Positions 30,775-40,681 of a DNA stretch of 64,000 bases are shown here, in pieces; position 1 is the first letter of the stretch; every line of letters begins with the position of its first letter. The stretch spans positions 1,240,001 through 1,304,000 of the forward strand of contig NZ_LT907842.1 in assembly GCF_900215245.1 (NCBI RefSeq), in the 5' to 3' direction. The notes under the pieces were generated by a model that was not told the DNA's origin, made no database searches, and saw nothing but the letters and a program-made list of their open reading frames with translations. This stretch comes from Pseudomonas fluorescens. GTDB lineage: Bacteria; Pseudomonadota; Gammaproteobacteria; Pseudomonadales; Pseudomonadaceae. Both the position numbers and the translations under genes were made by a program.

Positions 30775-31782
30775 CTAGTGATAACCGTCTTCGTGAGTGA
30801 CCTTGCCGCGGAACACGTAATAGCTCCAGAAGGTGTAACCCAGGATAAACGGGATGATGAACAGCGTGCCCACCAGCATGAAGCCCTGGCTTTGCGGCGG
30901 CGCGGCGGCGTCCCAGATCGAGACGGACGGTGGAATGATGTTTGGCCACAGGCTGATCCCCAGGCCGCTGTAGCCAAGGAAGATCAACACCAGTGTCAGC
31001 AGGAACGGCGTGTAATGGGCATTACGCGCCACTGCGCGGATCAAACCGTACATGGTCACCAGCACCAGGATCGGCACCGGCAGGAACCAGAACAGGTTCG
31101 GTAGCGTGAACCAGCGCGAGGCGATTTCCGGGTGCGCCAGCGGCGTCCACAGGCTGACGATACCGATCACCGCCAACACCACGAAAGCCAACGGCCGCGC
31201 CAGGTTGTGCATCTGTTCCTGCAACTTGCCTTCGGTCTTCATGATCAGCCAGGTGCAACCGAGCAAGGCATACGCGACCACCAGGGCCACGCCGCAGAAC
31301 ATCGTGAACGGTGTGGCCCAGTCGAGTGAGCCGCCGGCGAACTGGCGATTGACCACCGGAATACCGTCGATAAATGCCCCCAATGCCACGCCCTGGAAGA
31401 ACGTCGCGGCGATGGAGCCGCCGATAAACGCCTTGTCCCAGAGGTGACGTTTATCGTCCTTGGCCTTGAAGCGGAACTCGAAGGCCACGCCCCGGAAGAT
31501 CAGCCCGATCAGCATCAGGATCAGCGGCAGGTACAACGCCGACAACACCACCGAATAGGCCAGCGGGAACGCGCCGAACAACGCCGCGCCCCCCAGGACC
31601 AGCCAGGTTTCGTTGCCGTCCCAAACCGGGGCGACGGTGTTCATCATCACATCACGGTCGACTTTGCCGGGGATAAACGGGAAGAGAATACCGATGCCCA
31701 GGTCAAAGCCGTCCATGACCACGTACATCATGATGCCGAAGATGATGATCACGGCCCAGATCAGCGGAAGATCAATACCCAT
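30775..31782 (-). CDS. cioB: Cyanide-insensitive terminal oxidase subunit II
   Basis: This 335-residue membrane protein of the CydB family has about 8-9 helices and the quinol-oxidase text VMDGFDLGIGILFPF and VAPVWDGNETWLVLGG near its N-terminus. With CioA it forms a bd-type quinol oxidase that reduces oxygen to water and resists cyanide. I choose ATG 31782, one base after the cioA stop; the longer frame overlaps cioA. Length equals that of P. aeruginosa CioB as I recall it. Confidence 0.93.
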   Translation of the reverse strand: MGIDLPLIWAVIIIFGIMMYVVMDGFDLGIGILFPFIPGKVDRDVMMNTVAPVWDGNETWLVLGGAALFGAFPLAYSVVLSALYLPLILMLIGLIFRGVAFEFRFKAKDDKRHLWDKAFIGGSIAATFFQGVALGAFIDGIPVVNRQFAGGSLDWATPFTMFCGVALVVAYALLGCTWLIMKTEGKLQEQMHNLARPLAFVVLAVIGIVSLWTPLAHPEIASRWFTLPNLFWFLPVPILVLVTMYGLIRAVARNAHYTPFLLTLVLIFLGYSGLGISLWPNIIPPSVSIWDAAAPPQSQGFMLVGTLFIIPFILGYTFWSYYVFRGKVTHEDGYH

Positions 31783-31783
31783 C

Positions 31784-33223
31784 TCAATTCCCCTTGTGCT
31801 GGATGTGAGTGTGGTCGTCATCGCTGCCGTCATCGGCCGCAGACAACGGACGGGCCGGTGTGCGTTTTTGCCCAGGGCCACCATGGGTTGGCTCCGAGCC
31901 CTCGTGGGTCTGAGGCCCTTTGCGCACCAGGCGCATCATGTAGCCCAACCCGGCGCCGAACAGCGCGAAGTACACCACCACGAACAACACCAGGGTAATC
32001 GTCATCTGCGCCAGGCTATGCCCGGAGGATGCATCCGCGGTGCGCATCAACCCGTAGACCACCCACGGCTGACGGCCGATTTCGGTGGTGAACCAGCCGG
32101 CGAGAATCGCGATCAGGCCGGATGGCCCCATCCACAACGCCAGGTAGAGGAACGGCCTCGACGTGTACATCTTGTCGCCCCGGCGCAGCCACAGGCTGAA
32201 CAAACCGGTGAAGATCATCAGGAAGCCCAGGCCGACCATGACCCGGAACGACCAGAACACGATGGTCGAGTTGGGACGGTCCTCCGGTGGGAACTCCTTG
32301 AGCGCCGGCACCTGCTTGTCCAGCGAGTGGGTGAGGATCAGGCTGCCCAGGTACGGGATTTCGACCGCGTATTTGGTTTTCTCGGCTTTCATGTCCGGCC
32401 AGCCGAACAGGATCAGCGGCGTCGGCTCGTTGCCGATATTTTCCCAGTGACCCTCAATCGCGGCGATCTTCGCCGGCTGATGCTTGAGCGTGTTCAGGCC
32501 ATGGAAGTCGCCAATCACCGCCTGGATAGGCGCGACGATCAAGGCCATCCACATCGCCATCGACAACATGGTGCGAATCGCCGGGTTGTCCTTGCCGCGC
32601 AGCAAGTGCCAGGCCGCCGAGGAACCGACAAAGAACGCCGTTGCAACGAATGCCGCCGTGGCCATGTGCGCCAGGCGATACGGGAATGAAGGGTTGAAGA
32701 CAACAGCGAACCAATCGGTGGGTATCACGCGGCCGTCAACGATTTCGAAGCCCTGGGGCGTCTGCATCCAACTGTTCGACGACAGGATCCAGAAGGTCGA
32801 GATCAACGTACCGACAGCCACCATCACCGTGGCAAAGAAGTGCAGTTTGCGCCCGACCTTGTTCCAGCCGAACAGCATCACCCCAAGGAAACCGGCCTCG
32901 AGGAAGAAGGCTGTCAGCACCTCATAGGTGAGCAATGGCCCGGTAACGGCACCGGCAAAGTCGGAGAAGCGGCTCCAGTTGGTGCCAAACTGGTAGGCCA
33001 TGACCAACCCGGAGACCACGCCCATGCCGAAGTTGACGGCAAAGATCTTCGACCAGAAATGGTAGAGGTCACGGTAGGTATCGTTGTGAGTCTTGAGCCA
33101 CAAGCCTTCCAGCACCGCAAGGTAACTCGCCAGGCCGATGGTGATCGCCGGGAACAGGATGTGGAACGAGATGGTGAACGCGAATTGAATTCGGGCGAGA
33201 TCTAGCGCCTCCAAACCGAACAT
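31784..33223 (-). CDS. cioA: Cyanide-insensitive terminal oxidase subunit I
   Basis: This 479-residue haem-binding CydA-family subunit has RIQFAFTISFHILFPA with the haem b595-type His, GRQPWVVYGLMRT near the end, and a short Q-loop, which sets CIO-type enzymes apart from E. coli CydA. The His-rich tail HTHIQ is unusual but common in this clade. ATG 33223 has AGAGGA 8 bases upstream. A perfect Anr/FNR box lies about 160 bases upstream. The operon is cioA-cioB-DUF2474. Confidence 0.93.
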   Translation of the reverse strand: MFGLEALDLARIQFAFTISFHILFPAITIGLASYLAVLEGLWLKTHNDTYRDLYHFWSKIFAVNFGMGVVSGLVMAYQFGTNWSRFSDFAGAVTGPLLTYEVLTAFFLEAGFLGVMLFGWNKVGRKLHFFATVMVAVGTLISTFWILSSNSWMQTPQGFEIVDGRVIPTDWFAVVFNPSFPYRLAHMATAAFVATAFFVGSSAAWHLLRGKDNPAIRTMLSMAMWMALIVAPIQAVIGDFHGLNTLKHQPAKIAAIEGHWENIGNEPTPLILFGWPDMKAEKTKYAVEIPYLGSLILTHSLDKQVPALKEFPPEDRPNSTIVFWSFRVMVGLGFLMIFTGLFSLWLRRGDKMYTSRPFLYLALWMGPSGLIAILAGWFTTEIGRQPWVVYGLMRTADASSGHSLAQMTITLVLFVVVYFALFGAGLGYMMRLVRKGPQTHEGSEPTHGGPGQKRTPARPLSAADDGSDDDHTHIQHKGN

Positions 33224-33552
33224 AAGTTTTCCTCTGTCAGGTAATACCGGCTGCTGGCTGGGAGCCTGCACCCACTGCCCCCACGGATATGGAGTGTGGC
33301 GAATTTCAATTCGTTTCTTTTTTTACCCATCTCGCAGGGAGTTTGGCCTTTCGGCCGCCAGAACAAACCCGGGGCCGGTTTTGATCTGGATCAAGCATTG
33401 CTGAAAGAGTAGTCCCATTTTGGCTGTAGGACGGCGTGGTCTTTTGCCGCGTGACAGCTTGTCTCAGCCTGACGCCCAGCAAACCCTTGCAACTATTTGT
33501 TACAGCTTGATGCTAACCTCGTTGCTCCCTCCGTTCCGAACCCGTATTCCCG
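33224..33552. other. Divergent promoter region of cioAB and an MFS gene
   Basis: These 329 bases hold the Anr box at 33381-33394, almost exactly midway between the two start codons. I can place no further element with confidence. Confidence 0.6.
33381..33394. promoter_or_regulatory. Anr/FNR box
   Basis: TTGATCTGGATCAA is a perfect match to the TTGAT-N4-ATCAA consensus for Anr/FNR/Dnr regulators. In P. aeruginosa cioAB is repressed by Anr at low oxygen, so this site probably adjusts cioAB here. Confidence 0.85.
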
Positions 33553-34791
33553 ATGCCTAGTGAACCTGCGTTGCTGTTGCGTCACCACCGCCCTTTCATT
33601 GCGTTCTGGCTGGCGCGGATTTTTACCGCCAGCGGCTTCCAGATGCTCACCGTGGCCATCGGCTGGAACCTCTACCAACTGACCGGCAATGTGCTGGACC
33701 TGGGGTTGGTCGGCCTGGTGGAATTCATACCGCGCGTGCTGTTCATGTTACATACCGGGCACGTGGCCGATCGCTATGAACGGCGCAAGGTTGCCGCGAT
33801 CTGCCAAACCGTGCAGGCACTGATTGCGTTGTCGCTGGCCATGGGTGGCCTGACCGGCAGCGTCACCCGCGAAATGATCTTTATCCTGGCCTTCCTGCTC
33901 GGCGCCGCACGTTCGTTTGAAATGCCCACTACCCAGGCGCTACTGCCCAGCATCGTGCCCAGCGCGCTGTTTCCGCGGGCCGTGGCCTCGTCGCAATCAG
34001 CGCAGCAACTGGCCACCATTGTCGCGCCGGCGTTGGGCGGCTTGCTGTATGCATTTGGCAGCGTGTGGGTGTATGGCCCCACCGTAGCGCTGTACTTGAT
34101 TGCCTGCGTGCTGACCCTCAACCTGCCTGCCCGCCAGACCCCGCTGAACAAAGCCAAGGCTACTCTCGACTCGTTGCTGGCCGGGATTCGCTTTATCCGC
34201 AGCCGGCCGGACATCCTCGGTGCCATCTCCCTCGACTTGTTCGCTGTGCTGCTGGGCGGTGCCACGGCGTTGCTGCCGGTGTTTGCCAAAGACATCCTGC
34301 TGACCGGCGCCTGGGGCCTGGGCCTGCTGCGTTCGGCACCGGCGGTGGGCGCGTTGTTGATGTCGCTGTGGCTGGCGCGGTTCTCGGTGGACCGCCAGGT
34401 CGGTCGCGTGATGTTTACCGCTGTGGGCGTGTTCGGCGTGGCAACCATTGCGTTCGGCCTGTCGACTTCGTTCTGGTTTTCCCTGGCGGTGCTGGTGGTG
34501 CTCGGCGCGGCGGACATGATCAGTATGGTGATCCGCGCCTCCTTTGTTCAGCTGGAAACCCCCGATGAAATGCGCGGGCGCGTGAGTGCGGTCAACGGGC
34601 TGTTTATTGGCGCTTCAAATCAGTTGGGCGAGTTCGAATCCGGCATCACCGCCCACTGGTTCGGCACCGTGCCCGCCGTGGTCATGGGCGGGGTGGGGAC
34701 GCTGCTGGTGACGGGCGTGTGGATCAAGCTGTTCCCGTCCCTGGCCAACCGCGACCGCATGCATGTGCCGGTGGAAGAGGCCAACGTCTAA
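33553..34791 (+). CDS. MFS transporter of the EntS-like (MFS_3) group
   Basis: This 412-residue transporter has about 12 transmembrane helices and the MFS loop motif GHVADRYERRKV between helices 2 and 3. The MFS_3 region (RHHRPFIAFWLARIFTASGFQM at the start, ETPDEMRGRVSAVNGLFIGASNQLGEFESG later) links it to enterobactin-exporter-like proteins. There is no siderophore cluster here, so the substrate is unknown. ATG 33553 lacks a strong ribosome-binding site. Confidence 0.8.
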   Translation: MPSEPALLLRHHRPFIAFWLARIFTASGFQMLTVAIGWNLYQLTGNVLDLGLVGLVEFIPRVLFMLHTGHVADRYERRKVAAICQTVQALIALSLAMGGLTGSVTREMIFILAFLLGAARSFEMPTTQALLPSIVPSALFPRAVASSQSAQQLATIVAPALGGLLYAFGSVWVYGPTVALYLIACVLTLNLPARQTPLNKAKATLDSLLAGIRFIRSRPDILGAISLDLFAVLLGGATALLPVFAKDILLTGAWGLGLLRSAPAVGALLMSLWLARFSVDRQVGRVMFTAVGVFGVATIAFGLSTSFWFSLAVLVVLGAADMISMVIRASFVQLETPDEMRGRVSAVNGLFIGASNQLGEFESGITAHWFGTVPAVVMGGVGTLLVTGVWIKLFPSLANRDRMHVPVEEANV

Positions 34792-34828
34792 GCACCACCA
34801 CCTGATTTGATGTTGGAATGCAGTAAGG

Positions 34829-34916
34829 GTGGGAGCGGGCTTGCTCGCGAATGCGCAGTGTCAGTCACCTAATGTATTGACTGATGCACCGCATTCGCGA
34901 GCAAGCCCGCTCCCAC
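34829..34916. repeat. REP doublet, GAGCGGGC family
   Basis: GAGCGGGCTTGCTCGCGAAT and its inverse flank a short linker that ends in TGTATTGACTGATGCACCGC, close to the linkers of the 6-kb array. It lies between the converging MFS and molybdenum-subunit genes. Confidence 0.9.
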
Positions 34917-34947
34917 ATTTTGATCTTCGGTGGTGTGAAGGTTTGCG

Positions 34948-37131
34948 TTAAAGCACCTTGTCCAGGGTAATGGGAAAGTCCCGTACCCGTTTCCCGGTGG
35001 CGTGATAAATCGCATTGGCGACCGCTGCCGCCACCCCGACAATGCCGATCTCGCCCACGCCCTTGGACCCCAGCGCGTTGACGATTTCGTCATGTTCTTC
35101 GACAAAAATCACATCAATGTCGCCGATATCGGCATTCACCGGGATGTGATACTCAGCCAGGCTGTGGTTCATGTTACGGCCCAACTGATGGTCGGTCTGG
35201 GTTTCTTCATGCAGTGCCATACCAATGCCCCACACCACACCGCCGAGAATCTGGCTGCGCGCCATCTTCGGGTTGACCACGCGCCCGGCCGCAATGGCGC
35301 TGACCACACGACGCACCTTGATCGTGCCCAGGTCTTCGTCTACCTGAACTTCGACAAACACCGCCGAGTGGGTAGCGCTCGCATAGCCTTGACGCTTTTT
35401 GTCCGGCTCGCTGTCGACCTGGACTTCCAAGGCCTCCTCGCCACTGTCCTTGACCAATTGTGCCAACGACACACTCACGTCACCGGTGTGCAACTGGCCA
35501 TCTTCAAAGCGTACGGTTTCTGCATCCTTGAAGACCGGGTAAGTTTGCCGGGCAATGGCCAGCAGCTTGCCGGTCAACGCTTCGCACGCTTGCTGCACGG
35601 CGGTGCCCACGGACGACACGGTAAACGAGCCGCCCTGCAACGGCGCGGTGGGCAACGACGAATCCCCCAGTAAAAAACGGATATCCGCCATCGCCACGCC
35701 GCTGGCCTGGGCGGCAATCTGGGTCATGACCGTATAAGTGCCGGTGCCGATATCGGTGGTGGCGCTGCTCACCGTCAATTGGCCCTTCGCATCGATCCGC
35801 GCCTTGGCGCTGGCCTTCATCTGCATGGCTTCCCACACACCACCGGCCATGCCCCAGCCGATCAACTGGTTACCGTCGCGCATGCTGCGCGGTTCCGGGT
35901 TGCGCTGGGCCCAGCCGAAGCGCTCGGCGCCTTCGCTGTAACACTCGCGCAAGGCTTTGCTGGACCAGGGTTTGTCCTCGTTCTGGTTACGTTCGGCATA
36001 GTTGATCAGCCGCAGTTGCACCGGGTCGATGCCCAAGGCGCAGGCCAGTTCATCCATGGCGCACTCCAGGCCGATCACCCCCAGCGCAGCGCCCGGCGCG
36101 CGCATGTCCAGCGGGGTAAATACGTCCAGAGGCACCAGTTTGTAAGTCAGTTGCACGTTGTCGCAGTGGTAGAGCATGCCGCTCCATTCCACCACGTGTT
36201 CACTGAAGTCTTCGAAGCGGGAAGTCTGGCCAATCGCGGTATGCCCTAACGCCAGCAGGCGGCCGTTGGCAGCGGCGCCCATCTGCAAACGCTGCAAGGT
36301 GCGCGGCCGGTAGCCGAACGTGAACATCTGTTGCCGGGTGAGCGTGACGCGTACCGAGCGCTTGAGCGCCAATGCCGCCATCACCGCCAGCGGCAACTGG
36401 TATTGCGGGCGCAGGCCCGAACCGAAGGCGCCACCGACGAACGCAGCGAAGATGCGCACCTGGCTTTTATCCAGACCAAAGACTTTTTGCACATACGCCT
36501 GGCAGTTCTGCGGGCCTTGGGTTTTGTCGTGGATATGCAGGGTGCCGTCCGGCTGATACAGCACGGTGCTGGCGTGGGGCTCCATCGGGTTGTGGTGTTC
36601 GATGGGCGTGCTGTAGTGCACATCGAGGTTGACGGCAGCTGCGGCCCATTCAGCCTGGAAATTACCGCGGGGCCCGGGCGGCGTTTGCGGTGATGGGTAC
36701 GCCTGTTCCTGCATGGCCAGCAAGTCGGTTTCAAAGGCTTCGCTTGCGTACTCGATCTGCACCAGCGAACCGGCATGCCGTGCCAACTCAAGGTTGTCGG
36801 CGACCACCAGTGCCAATGGTTGGCCACTGTAGAGCACGCGGTCGTTATACAACGGACGAAACGGCGAGCCGTCCGCCGCATCGGCATCGGCGAACGCGTC
36901 ATCGTAGCTGGCGAGTTTCGGCCGGTTGAGGTGATCGAGCACCATGACCACACCCGGCAGCGCCAGGGCTTTGGAGGCATCGATCCTGACGACCCGGCCT
37001 TTGGCGATGGTGCTGGAGACCACGCTGGCGTGAAGCAAGCCCTGGCCGGGAAACTCACCGGCATACCGTGCTTGACCTGTGACCTTAAGCAGACCGTCAA
37101 CACGGTCCAAGGGTTTACCGATAGCCGTCAT
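34948..37131 (-). CDS. Aldehyde oxidoreductase, molybdopterin-binding subunit (PaoC-like)
   Basis: This 727-residue member of the xanthine oxidase family starts GKPLDRVDGLLKVTGQARYAGE and has molybdopterin-binding stretches such as QGPQNCQAYVQKVFGLDKSQV, FVGGAFGSGL and GSKGVGEIG, the last carrying the catalytic Glu. With the FAD and 2Fe-2S subunits upstream it would oxidise aldehydes or N-heterocycles. It overlaps the FAD-subunit gene by four bases (ATGA). Order (Fe-S, FAD, Mo) and sizes match E. coli PaoABC. Confidence 0.85.
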   Translation of the reverse strand: MTAIGKPLDRVDGLLKVTGQARYAGEFPGQGLLHASVVSSTIAKGRVVRIDASKALALPGVVMVLDHLNRPKLASYDDAFADADAADGSPFRPLYNDRVLYSGQPLALVVADNLELARHAGSLVQIEYASEAFETDLLAMQEQAYPSPQTPPGPRGNFQAEWAAAAVNLDVHYSTPIEHHNPMEPHASTVLYQPDGTLHIHDKTQGPQNCQAYVQKVFGLDKSQVRIFAAFVGGAFGSGLRPQYQLPLAVMAALALKRSVRVTLTRQQMFTFGYRPRTLQRLQMGAAANGRLLALGHTAIGQTSRFEDFSEHVVEWSGMLYHCDNVQLTYKLVPLDVFTPLDMRAPGAALGVIGLECAMDELACALGIDPVQLRLINYAERNQNEDKPWSSKALRECYSEGAERFGWAQRNPEPRSMRDGNQLIGWGMAGGVWEAMQMKASAKARIDAKGQLTVSSATTDIGTGTYTVMTQIAAQASGVAMADIRFLLGDSSLPTAPLQGGSFTVSSVGTAVQQACEALTGKLLAIARQTYPVFKDAETVRFEDGQLHTGDVSVSLAQLVKDSGEEALEVQVDSEPDKKRQGYASATHSAVFVEVQVDEDLGTIKVRRVVSAIAAGRVVNPKMARSQILGGVVWGIGMALHEETQTDHQLGRNMNHSLAEYHIPVNADIGDIDVIFVEEHDEIVNALGSKGVGEIGIVGVAAAVANAIYHATGKRVRDFPITLDKVL

Positions 37132-38117
37132 GACCGTTCTCCTGCGATGGCAGCGTCGCTGAGGGCGCGAATGATTGCGCGGCGCGCCAGCTTGACCTTG
37201 AAGGCGTTGTGCTCCAGCGGCTCGGCGTCTTGCAGCAAGGCGTCGGCGGCGTTACTGAAGGTTTCGCGACTGACGGACTGACCGATCAGCGTGACTTCCA
37301 CTGCGCGGTCGCGCCACGGTTTGTGGGCCACACCGCCGAGGGCCAGGCGGGCATCGACGATGGTGTCACCGTCCAGCTCCAGGGCAGCGGCGACGGACAC
37401 CAAGGCGAACGCGTAAGACGCACGGTCGCGAATTTTCAGGTAATGGCTGTGATTGGCCAAGTGGTCGGCGGGCAGCTCGATGGCGGTTATCAGCTCATCA
37501 TCGGCCAGCAAGTTGTCGCGCTGCGGCGTATCGCCGGGCAGTCGATGGAAGTCCGCAAATTCGATGACCCGCGCCCCGCCACGCCCTTCCACGTGAACTC
37601 GCGCCGCCAGGGCCGCCAGGGCCACACACATGTCCGAGGGGTGCGTGGCCACACAGTGCTCGCTGGCGCCGAGAATCGCATGGATACGGTTCAAGCCGGT
37701 GCGCGCCGGGCAGCCACTGCCCGGTTCGCGCTTGTTGCAGGGCACGCTGGCGTCATAGAAATAATAGCAACGGGTGCGCTGCAACAGGTTGCCGCCGGTG
37801 CTGGCCATATTGCGCAATTGCGGTGAAGCGCCGGCGAGGATGGCCTGGGACAGCAACGGGTAACGCTGTTCGATCAAAGGGTGCCACGCCAGGTCGGCAT
37901 TGCTCACCAAGGCACCGATCATCAAGCCGCCTTCAGCGGTCTCTTCAATGCCGTGAAGCGGCAGGCCGGTGATGTCGATCAGGTGTTCGGGGCGGCTGAT
38001 GTTTTCTTTCATCAGGTCCAGCAGGTTGGTGCCACCGGCAATGAAGCGCGACGCCGCACTGCTCAGGTGCACCGCTTCGTGCACATCGACCGGCTTGCTG
38101 TACTGGAAGGGGTTCAT
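37128..38117 (-). CDS. Aldehyde oxidoreductase, FAD subunit (PaoB-like)
   Basis: This 329-residue subunit has the FAD-binding FIAGGTNLLDLMKENI and ASTGGNLLQRTRC motifs. The Cys-rich insertion CYYFYDASVPCNKREPGSGC marks the PaoB subgroup, which carries an extra 4Fe-4S cluster absent from ordinary xanthine dehydrogenase FAD subunits. Its gene overlaps both neighbours by four bases, so the three subunits are translated together. Confidence 0.87.
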   Translation of the reverse strand: MNPFQYSKPVDVHEAVHLSSAASRFIAGGTNLLDLMKENISRPEHLIDITGLPLHGIEETAEGGLMIGALVSNADLAWHPLIEQRYPLLSQAILAGASPQLRNMASTGGNLLQRTRCYYFYDASVPCNKREPGSGCPARTGLNRIHAILGASEHCVATHPSDMCVALAALAARVHVEGRGGARVIEFADFHRLPGDTPQRDNLLADDELITAIELPADHLANHSHYLKIRDRASYAFALVSVAAALELDGDTIVDARLALGGVAHKPWRDRAVEVTLIGQSVSRETFSNAADALLQDAEPLEHNAFKVKLARRAIIRALSDAAIAGERS

Positions 38118-38635
38118 TGCTCACCTCCCTTTGTGCGGCAGGCGGGCAAGGCTTCTTCTATGGCATCGCGGATATTGCTATAGGCGCCGCAGCGGCACAG
38201 GTTGCCGCTCATCAGTTCCTGAATTTGCGCGGTATCGTGGGCACGGCCCTCATTGGCCAGGCCAATCGCCGAGCAGATCTGGCCGGGGGTGCAGTAGCCG
38301 CACTGGAAAGCGTCATGCTTGATAAAGGCTTGCTGCATCGGGTGCAACACGTCGCCGTCGGCCAACCCTTCAACAGTGGTCAGTTCGGCGCCGTCGCACA
38401 TCACCGCCAGGGTCAGGCAGGCGTTTACGCGTTTACCATCGCGCAACACGGTGCAGGCGCCGCATTGGCCGTGGTCGCAGCCTTTTTTGCTGCCGACCAG
38501 GTCAAGTTGCTCGCGCAGCAGATCCAGCAAGGTGGTCCAGGGCAACACGTCCAACTGGCGGTCCTGGCCATTGAGGCTCAGGCGTATGGAATGGCTGGCG
38601 AAGGGAGGGGCCGCCGCCTTGGGAATTGCGCTCAT
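38114..38635 (-). CDS. Aldehyde oxidoreductase, 2Fe-2S subunit (PaoA-like)
   Basis: This 173-residue subunit binds two 2Fe-2S clusters: a plant-ferredoxin-type site (C53, C58, C61, C73) and a helical site (C112, C115, C147, C149). Unlike E. coli PaoA it has no twin-arginine signal; the N-terminus is only MSAIPKAAAPPFASHS, so the enzyme would be cytoplasmic unless a partner carries the signal. ATG 38635 follows GAGGTG; a GTG two codons upstream is less likely. Confidence 0.87.
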   Translation of the reverse strand: MSAIPKAAAPPFASHSIRLSLNGQDRQLDVLPWTTLLDLLREQLDLVGSKKGCDHGQCGACTVLRDGKRVNACLTLAVMCDGAELTTVEGLADGDVLHPMQQAFIKHDAFQCGYCTPGQICSAIGLANEGRAHDTAQIQELMSGNLCRCGAYSNIRDAIEEALPACRTKGGEQ

Positions 38636-38731
38636 AAACACCTCACGGGTTGGTATACATCCGCGGCGTTCAGGGAAATCGCCGTCTCAGGGGTACGACT
38701 TCCCGGGGTATCGAGCGTTCAAGGAAATTGA

Positions 38732-39175
38732 TCAGCGGATGTTGAGCATCGTCTTCAGCGGGGCTTGTGCGCCGTTGATCGAGGAATTGCTGTACTCGAA
38801 CCAGCCTGAAGCTTCGACATTCACGTCGAATATATAGATGTAGCCCATCACCGTGCCCGCGCCATTACAGGCCTGGCTGATAGTGCCCACCTGGCAGATC
38901 GGCGTGCGTTGCCCGTTCAACTCTGCACCATCGAAACGGCCCATCGGGCTTTTGCCCAAACCGACTTCCATCACTGAAACCTTGGTGGGGCCACGGTGCG
39001 TGCACATCTGCGTACTGCTTGCTCGCTCCGGGATGGTTTCGGCGCAACCGGCAGACTCGACCTTGAACACTCGCACCTCGCTCAAGGCCGGTGCAGGCGC
39101 GCCCCAAGCCGGTGCCGCCAGCCCCAGGCCGATAATGGCGAACAGAGCTAGACTGCTGGCGTTGGCTTTTTTCAT
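38732..39175 (-). CDS. Exported protein, probably DUF4879 family
   Basis: This 147-residue protein has a Sec signal peptide (cleaved after PAWG-A near residue 26) and four Cys in the mature part, two of them in VESAGCAET and TQMCTHRGPT. The pattern VRVFKVESAGC, then ICQVG, then a C-terminal WFEYSNSSINGAQAPLKTM suggests DUF4879, a small secreted family. I am moderately sure of the family. It stands alone between two transcription units. Function unknown. Confidence 0.65.
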   Translation of the reverse strand: MKKANASSLALFAIIGLGLAAPAWGAPAPALSEVRVFKVESAGCAETIPERASSTQMCTHRGPTKVSVMEVGLGKSPMGRFDGAELNGQRTPICQVGTISQACNGAGTVMGYIYIFDVNVEASGWFEYSNSSINGAQAPLKTMLNIR

Positions 39176-39385
39176 ACTGATAACGCCCCTGTATTAAACG
39201 TCGGCGCAGTATGCCTCAAGCCCATGAACCATCAAAACCAAGCCCATGCGCCATTGGCCTTCGGCTGCTGGTATGATGCGCCGCTTTTTCCGATCCTCTC
39301 TGAAACCACAGGCGCTTGGCGCAGTTTGTGCTTTGACTTAGAGGTCAACAAATAACGACGCAAAATAGCGTCACAGGGAGCCGGC

Positions 39386-40681
39386 ATGCTGGAAAAGCTG
39401 TTTCAACTCAAAGCACACAACACCAACGTGCGCACCGAGATTCTCGCGGGTATCACGACCTTTTTGGCCATGGCCTACATCCTGTTCGTGAACCCGAGCA
39501 TCCTCGGCGAAACCGGCATGGACAAGGGCGCGGTGTTTGTCGCGACCTGCCTGGCCGCCGCCATCGGTTCGACCGTGATGGGCCTGATCGCCAACTACCC
39601 GATCGCACTGGCGCCGGGCATGGGCCTCAATGCCTTCTTTACCTACACCGTGGTCCTGCACATGGGCCACACCTGGCAAGTGGCGCTGGGCGCGGTATTC
39701 ATTTCGGCGGTGTTGTTCTTCCTGCTGTCGATCTTCCGCATCCGTGAGTGGATCATCAACAGCATCCCGCTGCCCCTGCGTTCGGCGATTGCGGCCGGTA
39801 TCGGCCTGTTCCTGGCGCTGATCGCCCTGCACAACGCCGGCATCGTGGTCAGCAACCCGGCCACCATGGTCGGCCTGGGCGACCTGAAGCAACCGGCACC
39901 GATCCTCGCCACCCTTGGTTTCGCGCTGATCGTGGCGCTGGAAGCCCTGGCCGTGCGCGGCGCCGTACTGATCGGCATCCTCGTGGTGACTATCGTGTCC
40001 ATCGCCATGGGTTTCACCCCGTTCGGCGGCGTGACGTCGATGCCACCGTCCCTGGCCCCGACCTTCCTGCAGCTGGATATCAAAGGCGCGCTGGATATCG
40101 GCCTGGTCAGCGTGATTTTCGCGTTCCTGTTCGTCGACCTGTTCGACAACTCCGGCACCTTGATCGGCGTCGCCAAGCGCGCCGGCCTGATGGGCAAAGA
40201 TGGCCACATGCCAAAAATGGGCCGTGCGCTGATCGCCGACAGCACCGCAGCCATGGCCGGCTCGCTGCTGGGCACCTCGACCACCACCAGCTACATCGAA
40301 TCCGCTGCGGGCGTGAGTGCCGGTGGCCGCACCGGTTTGACCGCCGTGGTGGTTGCGATCCTGTTCCTGCTGGCGCTGTTCTTCTCGCCACTGGCGGCCA
40401 GCGTTCCGGCCTTCGCAACCGCACCGGCGCTGCTGTTCGTGGCCGTGCTGATGACCTCGGGCCTGGCCGAAATTGACTGGGATGACATTACTGTTGCAGC
40501 GCCGGTGGTGATCACCGCCCTGGCAATGCCCTTCACTTACTCCATCGCCAACGGCATTGCCTTCGGTTTCATCGCCTGGACCGCCATCAAGCTGCTTTCG
40601 GGCCGCTACCGTGAGCTGAACCCGGCGCTGGTGATCCTGTCGATTCTGTTTGTGATCAAGCTGGGCTGGTTCAACGCATGA
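39386..40681 (+). CDS. NCS2/AzgA-type purine permease
   Basis: This 431-residue membrane protein has about 14 helices and the AzgA-family motifs [55 protein letters not shown] and [14 protein letters not shown]. It is a proton-coupled importer of adenine, guanine or hypoxanthine. Its stop overlaps the start of trmA by four bases, so the two genes share a transcript. A purine riboswitch would be expected in some phyla but I see none in the 210 bases upstream. Confidence 0.9.
   Translation: MLEKLFQLKAHNTNVRTEILAGITTFLAMAYILFVNPSILGETGMDKGAVFVATCLAAAIGSTVMGLIANYPIALAPGMGLNAFFTYTVVLHMGHTWQVALGAVFISAVLFFLLSIFRIREWIINSIPLPLRSAIAAGIGLFLALIALHNAGIVVSNPATMVGLGDLKQPAPILATLGFALIVALEALAVRGAVLIGILVVTIVSIAMGFTPFGGVTSMPPSLAPTFLQLDIKGALDIGLVSVIFAFLFVDLFDNSGTLIGVAKRAGLMGKDGHMPKMGRALIADSTAAMAGSLLGTSTTTSYIESAAGVSAGGRTGLTAVVVAILFLLALFFSPLAASVPAFATAPALLFVAVLMTSGLAEIDWDDITVAAPVVITALAMPFTYSIANGIAFGFIAWTAIKLLSGRYRELNPALVILSILFVIKLGWFNA

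Noticed and set aside
39176..39385. Purine riboswitch before the NCS2 permease
   Set aside because: I found no conserved purine-aptamer sequence or three-way junction in the 210 bases.
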